From Scleromatobacter sp039920745 (GTDB lineage Bacteria; Pseudomonadota; Gammaproteobacteria; Burkholderiales; Burkholderiaceae_C): DNA of 64,000 bases. The DNA lies in assembly GCA_039920745.1 (NCBI GenBank), contig JBDSDD010000087.1, forward strand, positions 1 through 64,000. Direction: 5' to 3'. Below are positions 24,366 through 32,839 of this stretch, in pieces (the first letter of the stretch is position 1; each line of letters opens with the position of its first letter). The notes under the pieces are model-generated. The model had not been told where the DNA came from. It searched no databases and saw nothing but the letters and a program-made list of their open reading frames with translations. Position numbers and translations under genes: made by a program.

Positions 24366-24977
24366 ATGAACATCCTGCAGATCAATTCCAGCGCTCGCTC
24401 GTGGACCAACGGCCAGGGCTCGCAGTCCACGCGCCTGGCCAACGAACTCGTGGAGCAATTGCGCGCCGGCAACCCTGGCGCGGCGCTGACGCTGCGCGAC
24501 CTCACCGCCAATCCGCACCCGGCGCTCGACGAAGCGACGCTCGGCGCGCTGTTCACGCCCGCCGACGTGCGCTCGGCCGAGCAGCACGCCCGCGTCGCGC
24601 TCGATCATTTGCTGATCGACGAGGTGAAGGCGGCCGACGTCATCGTGATCGGCGTGCCGATGGTCAACTTCGGCATCACGAGCCAGCTCAAGAACTGGAT
24701 CGACGCGATCGCCAAGGCCGGCGTCACGTTCAAGTACACCGCCGGCGGCCCGGTGGGCCTGCTCGAGGGCAAGAAGGCCTATGCCGTGTTGACGCGCGGT
24801 GGCGTCTACCGCGACCAGCCGCAAGACACCCAGGTGCCCTACCTGCGCCAGACGCTGGGCTTCCTGGGCATCCGCGACGTCGAGTTCATCTACGCCGAAG
24901 GCTTGGCGATGGGCGCGGACGCGGAAGCCAGGGCGCTGGCCTCGGCGCGCGCCGAAATCGCCGCCGTCACCGCTTGA
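24366..24977 (+). CDS. azoR: FMN-dependent NADH-azoreductase
   Basis: 203-residue flavoprotein that reduces quinones and azo compounds with NAD(P)H. It opens MNILQINSSARS, the FMN phosphate loop, and keeps GVPMVNFGITSQLKNWIDAI, KKAYAVLTRGGVY and QTLGFLGIRDVEFIYAEG, all characteristic of AzoR. First gene of a two-gene operon with a pirin, 46 bases apart, probably induced by electrophiles through the divergent LysR regulator. Confidence 0.95.
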   Translation: MNILQINSSARSWTNGQGSQSTRLANELVEQLRAGNPGAALTLRDLTANPHPALDEATLGALFTPADVRSAEQHARVALDHLLIDEVKAADVIVIGVPMVNFGITSQLKNWIDAIAKAGVTFKYTAGGPVGLLEGKKAYAVLTRGGVYRDQPQDTQVPYLRQTLGFLGIRDVEFIYAEGLAMGADAEARALASARAEIAAVTA

Positions 24978-25023
24978 TCATCCACCCTCGCGGCGCGCTC
25001 GCGCCGCCCTCAAGGAAACTGCC

Positions 25024-25938
25024 ATGACCACCACCCTGATCGCCCCCGCCGTGACGCCGGACGTCGTCGTGCGCAAGCCGCGCACGGTGGAGCGCCTGGT
25101 CACGGGCCAAGCCATCAGTGACGGCGACGGCGTCAAGCTGACGCGCGTGCTGTCGCAGCCGCTGCAACGCCGGCTCGACCCGTTCCTGATGCTCGACGCG
25201 TTCGGCTCGGACGACGCCAGCGACTACATCGGCGGTTTCCCCGACCACCCGCACCGTGGTTTCGAGACCGTGACCTACATGATCGCCGGACGCCTGCGCC
25301 ACCGCGATTCGACGGGCAACGAAGGCCTGCTGCAGAACGGCGGCGTGCAGTGGATGACGGCCGGCCGCGGCCTGATCCACAGCGAGCTGCCGGAGCAGGA
25401 GGCAGGCCGCATGGAGGGCTTCCAACTGTGGCTGAACCTGCCCGCGGCAGACAAGATGGGCACGCCCGGCTACCGCGACATCCCCAGCGGTGAAATCCCC
25501 GAGCTGCGCCTGCCGGGCGTGACCGCGCGCGTGATCGCCGGTGCGAGCCACGGCGTGGACGGTGCGGTTCAAAAGCCGCACACGGCGCCGCTGTATCTCG
25601 ACCTGCACCTGGCACCGGGAGCCACCTTCGAGCAGGTGCTGCCGGCGGGCCACAACGCGCTCGTCTACGTGTATCGAGGCGAGCTGGACATCGACGCCGA
25701 CGTCGAGCGCACGCGCGTCCCGCGCGAGCGCATGGCCGTGCTCGCGAACGCGCCCGACCGCGACGGCGTGCGCGTGCAGGCGGGTGCCGACGGCGCGCGG
25801 GCGCTGCTGATCGCCGGCCGCCCGCTGAACGAGCCGATCGCGCAGTACGGCCCATTCGTGATGAACAAGCAGGCCGAGATCTTCCAGGCCGTGGAGGACT
25901 TCCGGGCCGGCAAGTTCGGCACGCCGCCGGGGCGTTGA
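25024..25938 (+). CDS. pirin family protein
   Basis: 304-residue bicupin. The N-terminal cupin carries the metal-binding set FPDHPHRGFETVTYM with a second histidine pair in GLIHSELPE (GRGLIHSE); the C-terminal cupin lacks an evident metal site. Members include quercetin 2,3-dioxygenase-like enzymes. The pairing with azoreductase suggests a role in handling quinones or flavonoids. It ends just before a bidirectional terminator. Confidence 0.93.
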   Translation: MTTTLIAPAVTPDVVVRKPRTVERLVTGQAISDGDGVKLTRVLSQPLQRRLDPFLMLDAFGSDDASDYIGGFPDHPHRGFETVTYMIAGRLRHRDSTGNEGLLQNGGVQWMTAGRGLIHSELPEQEAGRMEGFQLWLNLPAADKMGTPGYRDIPSGEIPELRLPGVTARVIAGASHGVDGAVQKPHTAPLYLDLHLAPGATFEQVLPAGHNALVYVYRGELDIDADVERTRVPRERMAVLANAPDRDGVRVQAGADGARALLIAGRPLNEPIAQYGPFVMNKQAEIFQAVEDFRAGKFGTPPGR

Positions 25939-25957
25939 GCGAACCGGTCAGTGGAAT

Positions 25958-25990
25958 GAAAAATGGCGCCCGAGGGCGCCATTCCTTCTT
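25958..25990. terminator. bidirectional intrinsic terminator
   Basis: AATGGCGCC (25962-25970) pairs with GGCGCCATT (25975-25983) around a CGAG loop. Rightward it is followed by CCTTCTT; leftward by TTTTCATT. It separates the convergent pirin and DUF4397 genes and probably ends both transcripts, more strongly the leftward one. Confidence 0.8.
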
Positions 25991-26005
25991 GCCGAACGCG
26001 GACGT

Positions 26006-27379
26006 TCAGGTGCCCGAAGCCGAGCGGAAGAAGTCCTTGACCGAACCGGTGCCCGGCACGCTCACGACGATATCCGTGAAGATGTTCGGCAGCGTCATGA
26101 TCTGCGTGTGCGAGACCAGCGAGTCGGTGCCGTTGAACACTTCGGCGGTCGAGTTCGCGGCCTGCGGCGTCGTGATTTCCGTGTAGGACGAGGCGCTGCC
26201 GTACGGGATGTTGGACGCGATGCTGATCGAGTTGACCGTCATCGACATCTGCAGGCCCTGGTTGTCCGAGGCCAGGTTGATCAGGCGGAACTTCACGCCG
26301 GACGACGTCACCGGGGCGGTGTTGTTGTCTTCGATCAGCTTGGCGACCGGGGTCGAGCCGTTCAGGTAGACCATCAGCGTGTAGTCGCCGCCGGCGGCGA
26401 GCGCGCCCGCGACCGACGTCACGACGCCGGTGGTGGCGTTCGTCGAGTCCATCATGACCGTGACGGCGCTGCCGTTGACGGTGACGACCGGTGCCGTGCC
26501 GGTGTTGACGACGAAGTAGTTCGAGTACTGCGGCGTGGCGCTGGAGGCCAGCACGGTGACCGCGCCGCTGCTGTTGGCACCCACGACCGAGGCCGACATG
26601 CCGGTGACTGCCGTGACGGCGCGCAGGCGAGCCGTGCTGTTGGGCAGGTTGTCCGTCGCATCGGCGGCGCCGGCGGTGCCTTGCGTCAGCAGGATCGCAT
26701 TGGCCAGGACGCCGCTGGCGCCCGGGGTCAGGATGATCGTGAGGACTTGCAGCGCGGTCAGCGTGATGGCCGCCGGCGTCTGGAAGCGGACGTCGCTGAT
26801 GCCCTTGGCGATGCTGTTGGCGCCGACCACGGTGATGAAGTACGAGCCCGCCAGGATGCCGGCGAATGCGCTCTGCGACACGCCCGTGATGCCGGAGGCG
26901 ATCAGCGTGGAGACCGACAGGTCCTTGGAGGCCGACAGGTAGACGTCGACGGCGCCGATGTCGACGGAGCTGTTCAGCACGTTGACGTTGGCCTTGCCGG
27001 TGTCCGGCGTGACCGTGCTTTCGGTGAGCAGGACTTGCTTGAGTTCGTTCTGGTAGCCGTAGGCCACGAGCGAATAGCGGTTTTCCTTGCTGATGGTGCG
27101 CGTCTGCGAAGCGGTGGCGCTGGAATTGCCGCCGCTGCCGTTGCTGACGGTCAGCGTGATGCCGACGGCGCCGGCCTGGACGCTCTCGAACACGCTGGCG
27201 TGGCCGTAGGCGATGTCAGCCGAGGTCGCCTGCGTCGACTCGACCATGAATCCGAGGTTCGGGTAACCGACGCTCGCGTTGACCAGGCGAACCGAAGCGC
27301 TTCCGCTGCTGCTGCCGCCACAACCGGCCAACATCAAAGGCATCGCGCCGCCGACTGCCAGGAACTCACGTTTATTCAT
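26006..27379 (-). CDS. DUF4397 domain lipoprotein
   Basis: 457 residues from ATG 27379 (MNKREFLAVGGAMPLMLAGC), a signal peptide with lipobox LAGC followed by a GSSSGS linker. The mature protein is a string of beta domains of the DUF4397 type; each begins with a VRLVNAS or FRLINLAS motif (residues about 28 and 375), with repeats of the form DVYLSASKDL and DYTLMVYLNGS. Such proteins are surface or periplasmic and of unknown function. Divergent from fadH. Confidence 0.83.
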   Translation of the reverse strand: MNKREFLAVGGAMPLMLAGCGGSSSGSASVRLVNASVGYPNLGFMVESTQATSADIAYGHASVFESVQAGAVGITLTVSNGSGGNSSATASQTRTISKENRYSLVAYGYQNELKQVLLTESTVTPDTGKANVNVLNSSVDIGAVDVYLSASKDLSVSTLIASGITGVSQSAFAGILAGSYFITVVGANSIAKGISDVRFQTPAAITLTALQVLTIILTPGASGVLANAILLTQGTAGAADATDNLPNSTARLRAVTAVTGMSASVVGANSSGAVTVLASSATPQYSNYFVVNTGTAPVVTVNGSAVTVMMDSTNATTGVVTSVAGALAAGGDYTLMVYLNGSTPVAKLIEDNNTAPVTSSGVKFRLINLASDNQGLQMSMTVNSISIASNIPYGSASSYTEITTPQAANSTAEVFNGTDSLVSHTQIMTLPNIFTDIVVSVPGTGSVKDFFRSASGT

Positions 27380-27643
27380 CGAAACACTCCACTTTCCAGG
27401 CCGAGCGCCTGTCATCTGAATCCAACATTATGGGGCATGGCGTGTTGCCGGTCTGTTGCCACGCACCTTGCGGTCAGCTAAACAACGGCGCGACGTCCGT
27501 CAACAGTGAGTCGCAAGCCGGATAAAAAGTTCGCCGGTGCGCCTCATTAATTAGTGTGCCGCCCCGATTCTGACAGGCCGGCGCGGGCCCTTTCGGCCCT
27601 ACCATCCGGGCCTTGCCCGCCGAAGGCTCGCCCTGAGAACACG

Positions 27644-29722
27644 ATGACGTCGCCCTATCCCAAGCTGCTCGCGCCCCTGGATCTCGGGTTCACCACCCTG
27701 CGCAATCGCGCCATCATGGGCAGCATGCACACCGGGCTGGAGGACGCCGCGCGCGACTTCCCGCGCATGGCGGAGTTCTACGCCGAGCGCGCGCGCCACG
27801 GGGTCGGCCTGATCGTCACGGGCGGCTTCGCGCCCAACTTCGAGGGCTGGGTCAAGCCGTTCGCCGGCACCTTGTGGACGCACTCCGGCGCGCGCCGCCA
27901 CAAGCAGGTCACCGACGCGGTGCATGCAGAGGGCGGCAAGATCGCGCTGCAGATCCTGCACACCGGCCGCTACGGCTACTCGCCGCTGTGCGTCGCGCCC
28001 AGCCGGCTGCAGAGTCCGATCTCGCCGTTCACGCCGCGGGCGCTCACCGCGCGCGGCATCGAGCGCCAGATCAAGGCCTTCGTGCGCTGCGCGGTGCTGG
28101 CGCGCGAGGCCGGCTACGACGGCGTCGAGGTGATGGGCAGCGAGGGCTACCTGATCAACCAGTTCCTGGTGCGCCACACCAACCTGCGCACCGACGAATG
28201 GGGCGGCGCCTACGAGAACCGCATGCGCCTGGCGGTGGAGATCGTGCGCCGCGTGCGTGAGGCGGTCGGCCCCGACTTCATCCTGATCTACCGGATCTCG
28301 ATGATCGACCTGATCCCGGACGGCAGCACCTGGGACGAGGTGGTGCAGCTCGCCAAGGCCGTCACGGCCGCCGGCGCCACCATCCTCAACACCGGCATCG
28401 GCTGGCACGAGGCCCGCATCCCGACCATCGTCACCAGCGTTCCGCGTGCGGCGTTCGGCTGGGTCACCGGCAAGATGCGCGCGGAGCTGCGCGCCGCGGG
28501 CGTGACGATCCCGCTGGTCACCAGCAACCGCATCAATACGCCCGAGGTCGCCGAAGGCCTGCTGGCTGCCGGCATCGCCGAGTTCGGCCAGGCCGACCTG
28601 GTGTCGATGGCCCGCCCTTTTCTGGCCGACTCGGCCTTCATGGAAAAGGCGGCGCAAGGGCGGGCCGACGAGATCAACACCTGCATTGCCTGCAACCAGG
28701 CCTGCCTCGACCACACGTTCAGCAACAAGCAGGCGACCTGCCTGGTCAACCCGCGCGCCGGCTTCGAGACCGAGCTCAAGATCACGCCGACCGCCGCGCC
28801 CAGGCGAGTGGCCGTGGTCGGCGCGGGCCCGGCGGGCCTCGCCGCCGCGACCACGCTGGCCGAGCGCGGCCACCAGGTGGTGCTGTTCGACGGCGCCGAC
28901 CGCATCGGCGGCCAGTTCAACATGGCCAAGCGCGTGCCGGGCAAGGAGGAGTTCGTCGAGACGCTGCGCTACTTCGCGCGCCGCATCGAGCTGCTGCCGA
29001 CGCTGGAGCTCAAGCTGCAGACGCGCGTCGACGCCGCGGCGCTGGTGGCAGGCAAGTTCGACGAGGTGATCCTGGCGACGGGCGTGAAGCCGCGCGATCC
29101 GCGCATCCCGGGCCAGGACAACGCCAAGGTGCTGAGCTACATCGACGTGCTGCTGCACGGCAAGCCGGTGGGCCAGCGCGTGGCCATCGTCGGGGCCGGC
29201 GGCATCGGCTTCGACGTGGCGGAGTTCCTGGTGACGGGGGCCGACCGCGGCGAACCGTCTGCGACGCTGCACCTGGACGAATGGCGGCGCGAATGGGGCG
29301 TCGGCGATCCGGCGAAGACGCCCGGTGGCCTGGAGCGGCCGCAGCCGTCGGCGCCGTCGCGCCAGGTGACGCTGCTGCAACGCAAGCCCGGCAAGCATGG
29401 CGCGGGGCTGGGCAAGACGTCGGGTTGGGTGCACCGCGCGACGCTCAAGATGAAGAGCGTGGAGATGCTGGCTGGCGTGAACTACGAGCGCGTCACCGAT
29501 GACGGCCTGTTCCTGACCTTCGGCCCCGACCGCAAGGACGGCACGCTGCTGGAGGTCGACACCATCGTCCTGTGCTCGGGCCAGGAGCCGCTGCGCGAGC
29601 TCTGCGCGCCGCTGGCCGCAGCGGGCATCAAGGTGCACCTGATCGGCGGAGCCGACGAGGCGTCGGAGCTAGACGCCAAGCGCGCCATCAACCAGGGCAC
29701 GCGCCTGGCCGCGGCGATCTGA
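27644..29722 (+). CDS. fadH: NADPH-dependent 2,4-dienoyl-CoA reductase (FadH family)
   Basis: 692-residue flavo/iron-sulfur enzyme that reduces 2,4-dienoyl-CoA during beta-oxidation of unsaturated fatty acids. The N-terminal old-yellow-enzyme barrel starts YPKLLAPLDLGFTTLRNRAIMGSMHTGLE, with ILHTGRYGY and GVEVMGSEGYLINQF; the 4Fe-4S cluster is CIACNQACLDHTF then TCLVNPRAG; the FAD/NAD halves show VAVVGAGPAGLAAATTLAERG and VAIVGAGGIGFDVAEFL. The start at 27644 is chosen over upstream open frame because MTSPYPKLLAPLDLG is the family start. Confidence 0.95.
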   Translation: MTSPYPKLLAPLDLGFTTLRNRAIMGSMHTGLEDAARDFPRMAEFYAERARHGVGLIVTGGFAPNFEGWVKPFAGTLWTHSGARRHKQVTDAVHAEGGKIALQILHTGRYGYSPLCVAPSRLQSPISPFTPRALTARGIERQIKAFVRCAVLAREAGYDGVEVMGSEGYLINQFLVRHTNLRTDEWGGAYENRMRLAVEIVRRVREAVGPDFILIYRISMIDLIPDGSTWDEVVQLAKAVTAAGATILNTGIGWHEARIPTIVTSVPRAAFGWVTGKMRAELRAAGVTIPLVTSNRINTPEVAEGLLAAGIAEFGQADLVSMARPFLADSAFMEKAAQGRADEINTCIACNQACLDHTFSNKQATCLVNPRAGFETELKITPTAAPRRVAVVGAGPAGLAAATTLAERGHQVVLFDGADRIGGQFNMAKRVPGKEEFVETLRYFARRIELLPTLELKLQTRVDAAALVAGKFDEVILATGVKPRDPRIPGQDNAKVLSYIDVLLHGKPVGQRVAIVGAGGIGFDVAEFLVTGADRGEPSATLHLDEWRREWGVGDPAKTPGGLERPQPSAPSRQVTLLQRKPGKHGAGLGKTSGWVHRATLKMKSVEMLAGVNYERVTDDGLFLTFGPDRKDGTLLEVDTIVLCSGQEPLRELCAPLAAAGIKVHLIGGADEASELDAKRAINQGTRLAAAI

Positions 29723-29833
29723 TCGGCGCGGAGCATCGACATGCCCGACGCACTGTCAGGTTGACCTCACACTGGCCTCACCAGCAGCCGCTAGGATGGC
29801 CGCGTTGCTGTTCGACTCCGACGACAAGGGTGC

Positions 29834-30556
29834 ATGGAAGCGGGCCTCGAGATTCATTCACTGTTCTGGTTTGCGGTCACCCGGCTGGGCGAGGCCCAGA
29901 TCCTGTTGCCGGCCTTTCTCGCGGGCGCCCTGTGGCTCGCGTTCGCGCGTCCCGCGGGCGCGTACGGGCGTCTCGCGCAGGGCAATGCGCACGCGCATGA
30001 CCACCCCGCGCGCGGGTCGGCGCTGCGCTGGATCGGCGCCATCGTCGCGACGACTGCCGTCACCACCGCCAGCAAGGTCGCGTTCCTGGGCTTCGGCATC
30101 GGCAGTGCGACGCTGGACTTCACCGGCTTCTCCGGCCACTCGATGTATTCGACCGCGATCCTGCCGGTGCTGGCGGCGGTCGTCGCCGGCCGGCGCGGCG
30201 CGATCGTCGGTGCGCTGGCGGCCAGCCTGGTCACCTACTCGCGGGTCAAGCTGGGCGCGCATTCGTGGAGCGAGGCGATCTCGGGCATGGCGCTCGGCGC
30301 CGCGGCCGCTGGTTGGACGCTGGCCGACTACCTGGCGCATCCAGGTGCGGTGCGCGCTCCGTGGTGGTTGCCGCTGCTGCTCGGCGCCTGGCTCACGCTG
30401 CTGCCGATGCGTGCGCCGCCGTCACGCACGCACAGCCTGGTGGTGTCGTTGTCGCTGAAGCTGTCCGGGCGCCATCGCCCATACACGCGCTTCGAGCTGC
30501 TGGCGGGGCTGATCAAGCCGGCGCCGGCCCCTTCGCCGAGCACCCCGTCACCCTGA
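29834..30556 (+). CDS. PAP2 family membrane phosphatase
   Basis: 240-residue inner-membrane protein with about six helices. The acid-phosphatase motifs are visible: KVAFLGFG (weak motif 1), FSGHSM (motif 2 with catalytic His near residue 100) and SRVKLGAHSWSE (motif 3, catalytic His). The usual aspartate after motif 3 is a glutamate. Likely substrates are lipid phosphates such as undecaprenyl-PP or phosphatidate. Convergent with nnrU, ending 3 bases apart. Confidence 0.83.
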   Translation: MEAGLEIHSLFWFAVTRLGEAQILLPAFLAGALWLAFARPAGAYGRLAQGNAHAHDHPARGSALRWIGAIVATTAVTTASKVAFLGFGIGSATLDFTGFSGHSMYSTAILPVLAAVVAGRRGAIVGALAASLVTYSRVKLGAHSWSEAISGMALGAAAAGWTLADYLAHPGAVRAPWWLPLLLGAWLTLLPMRAPPSRTHSLVVSLSLKLSGRHRPYTRFELLAGLIKPAPAPSPSTPSP

Positions 30557-30559
30557 TCG

Positions 30560-31159
30560 CTAGCGCCAGGAGATCGGCATCACGCCGATCAGCGGCTGGT
30601 GCAGGTGGAACGCGAACAGCATCCACGCGAGCACCCCCACGACGACGGTGATGGCGCTGCGTCCTCGCAGCGGCGCGGCGATCGCCCGCTCGGTGCCGGC
30701 GCGGCGGCGCTGGCGGGCGGCGCGGAAGTCGAGCACGGCCCACGCCATGAAGCTGCCGAACAGCACGACGTCGGGCAGCGTGCCGTTGGCCAGCAGGTGG
30801 CCTGCGGCCCAGCACTTCACGCCGAGGATCATCGGGTCCTTCACGCGCGCCTTGATGGCGTTGGCGGGAACGTAGGCCGCGGTGACCAGGATGAAGGCGA
30901 GCAGCGTCAGCAGGGCCGTCAGGTCGTGTGTCCAGCGTGGTGGCGACCACAGCACCAGCGCCTGCTGGCGCGCCTGGCCGAAGCCGACGCAGATCAGCCC
31001 GAAGCCGGCGAGGGCGACCACCGAGTAGAGCCCCTTCCACGCCAGCGGCCCGGGCCCGGCGATGAAGCGGCTGCGCAGGTCGTCGGCGACGATGCGCACC
31101 GAATGGATGCCCAGGAACAGGACGAGGCCGAGGATGAGCAAGATCATGGCCGCGATCAT
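30560..31159 (-). CDS. NnrU family membrane protein
   Basis: 199-residue protein with five or six predicted helices, beginning MIAAMILLILGLVLFLGIHS. The sequence VRIVADDLRSRF followed by LAWKGLYSVVALAGFGLI and the conserved VKCWAAGHLLANG match NnrU, a family first linked to nitric-oxide respiration in alphaproteobacteria and common in Burkholderiales. No denitrification gene is nearby, so the role here is unclear. Divergent from the MaoC gene. Confidence 0.87.
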   Translation of the reverse strand: MIAAMILLILGLVLFLGIHSVRIVADDLRSRFIAGPGPLAWKGLYSVVALAGFGLICVGFGQARQQALVLWSPPRWTHDLTALLTLLAFILVTAAYVPANAIKARVKDPMILGVKCWAAGHLLANGTLPDVVLFGSFMAWAVLDFRAARQRRRAGTERAIAAPLRGRSAITVVVGVLAWMLFAFHLHQPLIGVMPISWR

Positions 31160-31219
31160 GACGCCGGCAATGCGGCGGCGCTATCCTGGTTGTCACCTCA
31201 CAAGCACCAAGACCGCCAC

Positions 31220-31708
31220 ATGGACACGACGACTGCGCCCGCCAAGCGCTATTACTGGGAAGACTTCACCGTCGGACGCGTGCTCAAGCTCGGCAGCACC
31301 ACCGTGGCCCGCGAGGAGACGCTGGCCTTCGCGCAGCAGTTCGACCCGCAGCCGTTCCACCTGGACGACGCGGCGGCGGAAGCCTCGCTGTTCAAGAAGC
31401 TGTCGGCCAGCGGCTGGCACACCTGCGCGATGACGATGCGCCTGATGTGCGATGGCTACCTGAACGACTCGGCCGGCCTGGGCTCGCCGGGCATCGACGA
31501 ACTGCGCTGGCTCAAGCCGGTCTACCCGGGTGACACGCTCACGGCGGAGATGACCGTGCTGGAGGCCCGTGTGATGAACAGCAAGCCGCATGTCGGGTTG
31601 GTGCTGTCACGCTGGCGCGTCTTCAACCAGGACGGCGTCGACGTGATGACGATGCAGGGCTGGGGCATGTTCGCTGTCCGCCAGCCGGCGCTGCGTGCCA
31701 GTGCATGA
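31220..31708 (+). CDS. MaoC family dehydratase
   Basis: 162-residue hot-dog-fold protein, probably an (R)-specific enoyl-CoA hydratase-like enzyme. The catalytic segment FAQQFDPQPFHLDDAAA carries the Asp/His pair (D..P.H) of the R-hydratase motif near residues 42-47, followed by ASGWHTCAMTMRLM. A stand-alone gene; the fatty-acid gene fadH is 1.5 kb away on the same strand. Confidence 0.9.
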   Translation: MDTTTAPAKRYYWEDFTVGRVLKLGSTTVAREETLAFAQQFDPQPFHLDDAAAEASLFKKLSASGWHTCAMTMRLMCDGYLNDSAGLGSPGIDELRWLKPVYPGDTLTAEMTVLEARVMNSKPHVGLVLSRWRVFNQDGVDVMTMQGWGMFAVRQPALRASA

Positions 31709-31753
31709 CTCCATCGTGTGGGTGGCGATGCGCGCCACTGTCCAGCAGCCGGG

Positions 31754-31769
31754 CGTAATTGGTATTACG
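31754..31769. promoter_or_regulatory. inverted repeat upstream of the GlcNAc operon
   Basis: CGTAATTGGTATTACG has perfect 6-base arms around TGGT. It lies about 140 bases before the predicted -10 of operon A and is followed 8 bases later by another TGGT. It may be an extra operator; the binding protein is unknown. Confidence 0.35.
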
Positions 31770-31880
31770 ACTGGTTCAGTTCACACCGTGTCCAAACGTC
31801 GTCTCATGTACGGGTTTCTGCCTAGAATTCACGAGTGAAAGTCGATCCTGGATCGGGCGCTGCGCACCGTTGAGCTTTCG

Positions 31881-31909
31881 TTGACAGCGGCCTGTCATGG
31901 TACTATAGT
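31881..31909 (+). promoter_or_regulatory. sigma-70 promoter of the GlcNAc catabolic operon
   Basis: TTGACA at 31881-31886 and TATAGT at 31904-31909 are separated by 17 bases, a near-consensus promoter. Transcription should begin near 31916, only about six bases before the ATG at 31922, so the first gene would be translated from a nearly leaderless message. The -10 hexamer lies inside the TGGT-N7-TGGT motif. Confidence 0.75.
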
Positions 31910-31915
31910 GGTATC
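31898..31915 (+). promoter_or_regulatory. putative GntR operator, site A
   Basis: TGGTACTATAGTGGTATC: two TGGT elements with an 11-base period and an ACTATAGT palindromic core. It covers the -10 region of operon A, an ideal place for repression. Similar elements occur at 42411, 42567 and 51055. Confidence 0.55.
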
Positions 31916-31921
31916 ACACAT

Positions 31922-32839
31922 ATGAGCCACACCTGCTATCACCCCGCCTTTGAACAGGCCGACATCCGCTACGCCCTGGGCGTGGACGGCGGCGGCACGG
32001 GCACCCGCGTGCGCCTCTGGACGATCGGCGGCGCCCTGGTGGGCCAAGGCGACGCCGGGCCTTCGGCGCTGTCCCAGGGCACCGAGCAGGCGTGGAAGCA
32101 CATCGGCCAGGCCGTCGAGCGCGCATTCGCGTCGGCCGGGCTGGCCATGCCGGTACCGAACCACTGCGTGCTGGGCCTGGGCCTGGCCGGCGCCGTGGCA
32201 CCGCACCTGGCCGCCGCGTTCTTTCGCGCCGCTCCTGACTACGCGCTGATCGTGCTGGAGACCGATTCACGCACCGCGTTGATGGGCGCCCACGCGGGAC
32301 GCCCGGGCGCGATCGTCGCGGTCGGTACCGGCGCGGTCGGCGAGGCGCTGCACGCCGATGGCCGCCGCGTGGCGGTCAGCGGCTGGGGCTTCCCGGTCGG
32401 CGACGAGGGCTCGGGGGCCTGGCTGGGCCTGAAGGCGATGCAGATCGCACACCGTGCGCTCGACGGCCGCATGCGCGCCGGCGCGTTGGCCCAGGCCGTG
32501 TGGCGCCAGGTCAGCGACCGCCGCGACAACCTGCTGGAGTGGTGCTCCACCGCTGGGCAGCATGAATACGCACAACTCGCGCCGCTCGTCTTCGAGTGCG
32601 CGCAAACCGACGCCGCGGCCGAGTCGCTGGTGGCAGACATCGGACAGGAAATCGAAGCCATGGCGCTTGCGCTCGACCCCGGGCTGCAACTGCCCATCGT
32701 GCTTCTCGGCAGCATCGGCCTGCGCATGGTCCCCCGACTGCCGCCCGCGCTGCGCGCGCGACTGGTCGAGGCCTCCGGCGACGCGGTCGACGGCGCGCAT
32801 CGGCTGGTGCGCCAGCAACTGAAGGAAGCGGTGACATGA
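31922..32839 (+). CDS. N-acetylglucosamine kinase-like protein (BadF/BadG ATPase family)
   Basis: 305-residue ASKHA-fold kinase. Phosphate 1 is YALGVDGGGTGTRVRLW, phosphate 2 is IVAVGTGAVGEA, and GWGFPVGDEGSGAWLGLKAM is the hallmark of the BadF/BadG/BcrA/BcrD-type GlcNAc kinase group. It should phosphorylate GlcNAc to GlcNAc-6-phosphate for NagA. Head gene of operon A; no Shine-Dalgarno sequence precedes ATG 31922, in keeping with a predicted six-base leader. Its stop overlaps the nagA start by four bases. GlcNAc as substrate is inferred from operon context. Confidence 0.83.
   Translation: MSHTCYHPAFEQADIRYALGVDGGGTGTRVRLWTIGGALVGQGDAGPSALSQGTEQAWKHIGQAVERAFASAGLAMPVPNHCVLGLGLAGAVAPHLAAAFFRAAPDYALIVLETDSRTALMGAHAGRPGAIVAVGTGAVGEALHADGRRVAVSGWGFPVGDEGSGAWLGLKAMQIAHRALDGRMRAGALAQAVWRQVSDRRDNLLEWCSTAGQHEYAQLAPLVFECAQTDAAAESLVADIGQEIEAMALALDPGLQLPIVLLGSIGLRMVPRLPPALRARLVEASGDAVDGAHRLVRQQLKEAVT

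Noticed and set aside
27599..29638. A 679-codon leftward open frame opposite fadH
   Set aside because: Composition is dominated by His, Arg, Ala and Val with no motif, and it is exactly antisense to a complete FadH. Similar long antisense frames opposite the TonB receptors (42582-45545, 47359-49869, 58949-61522) were rejected for the same reason.
31881..31906. Promoter pairing TTGACA with TACTAT
   Set aside because: The spacer would be only 14 bases. TATAGT three bases further on gives the optimal 17.
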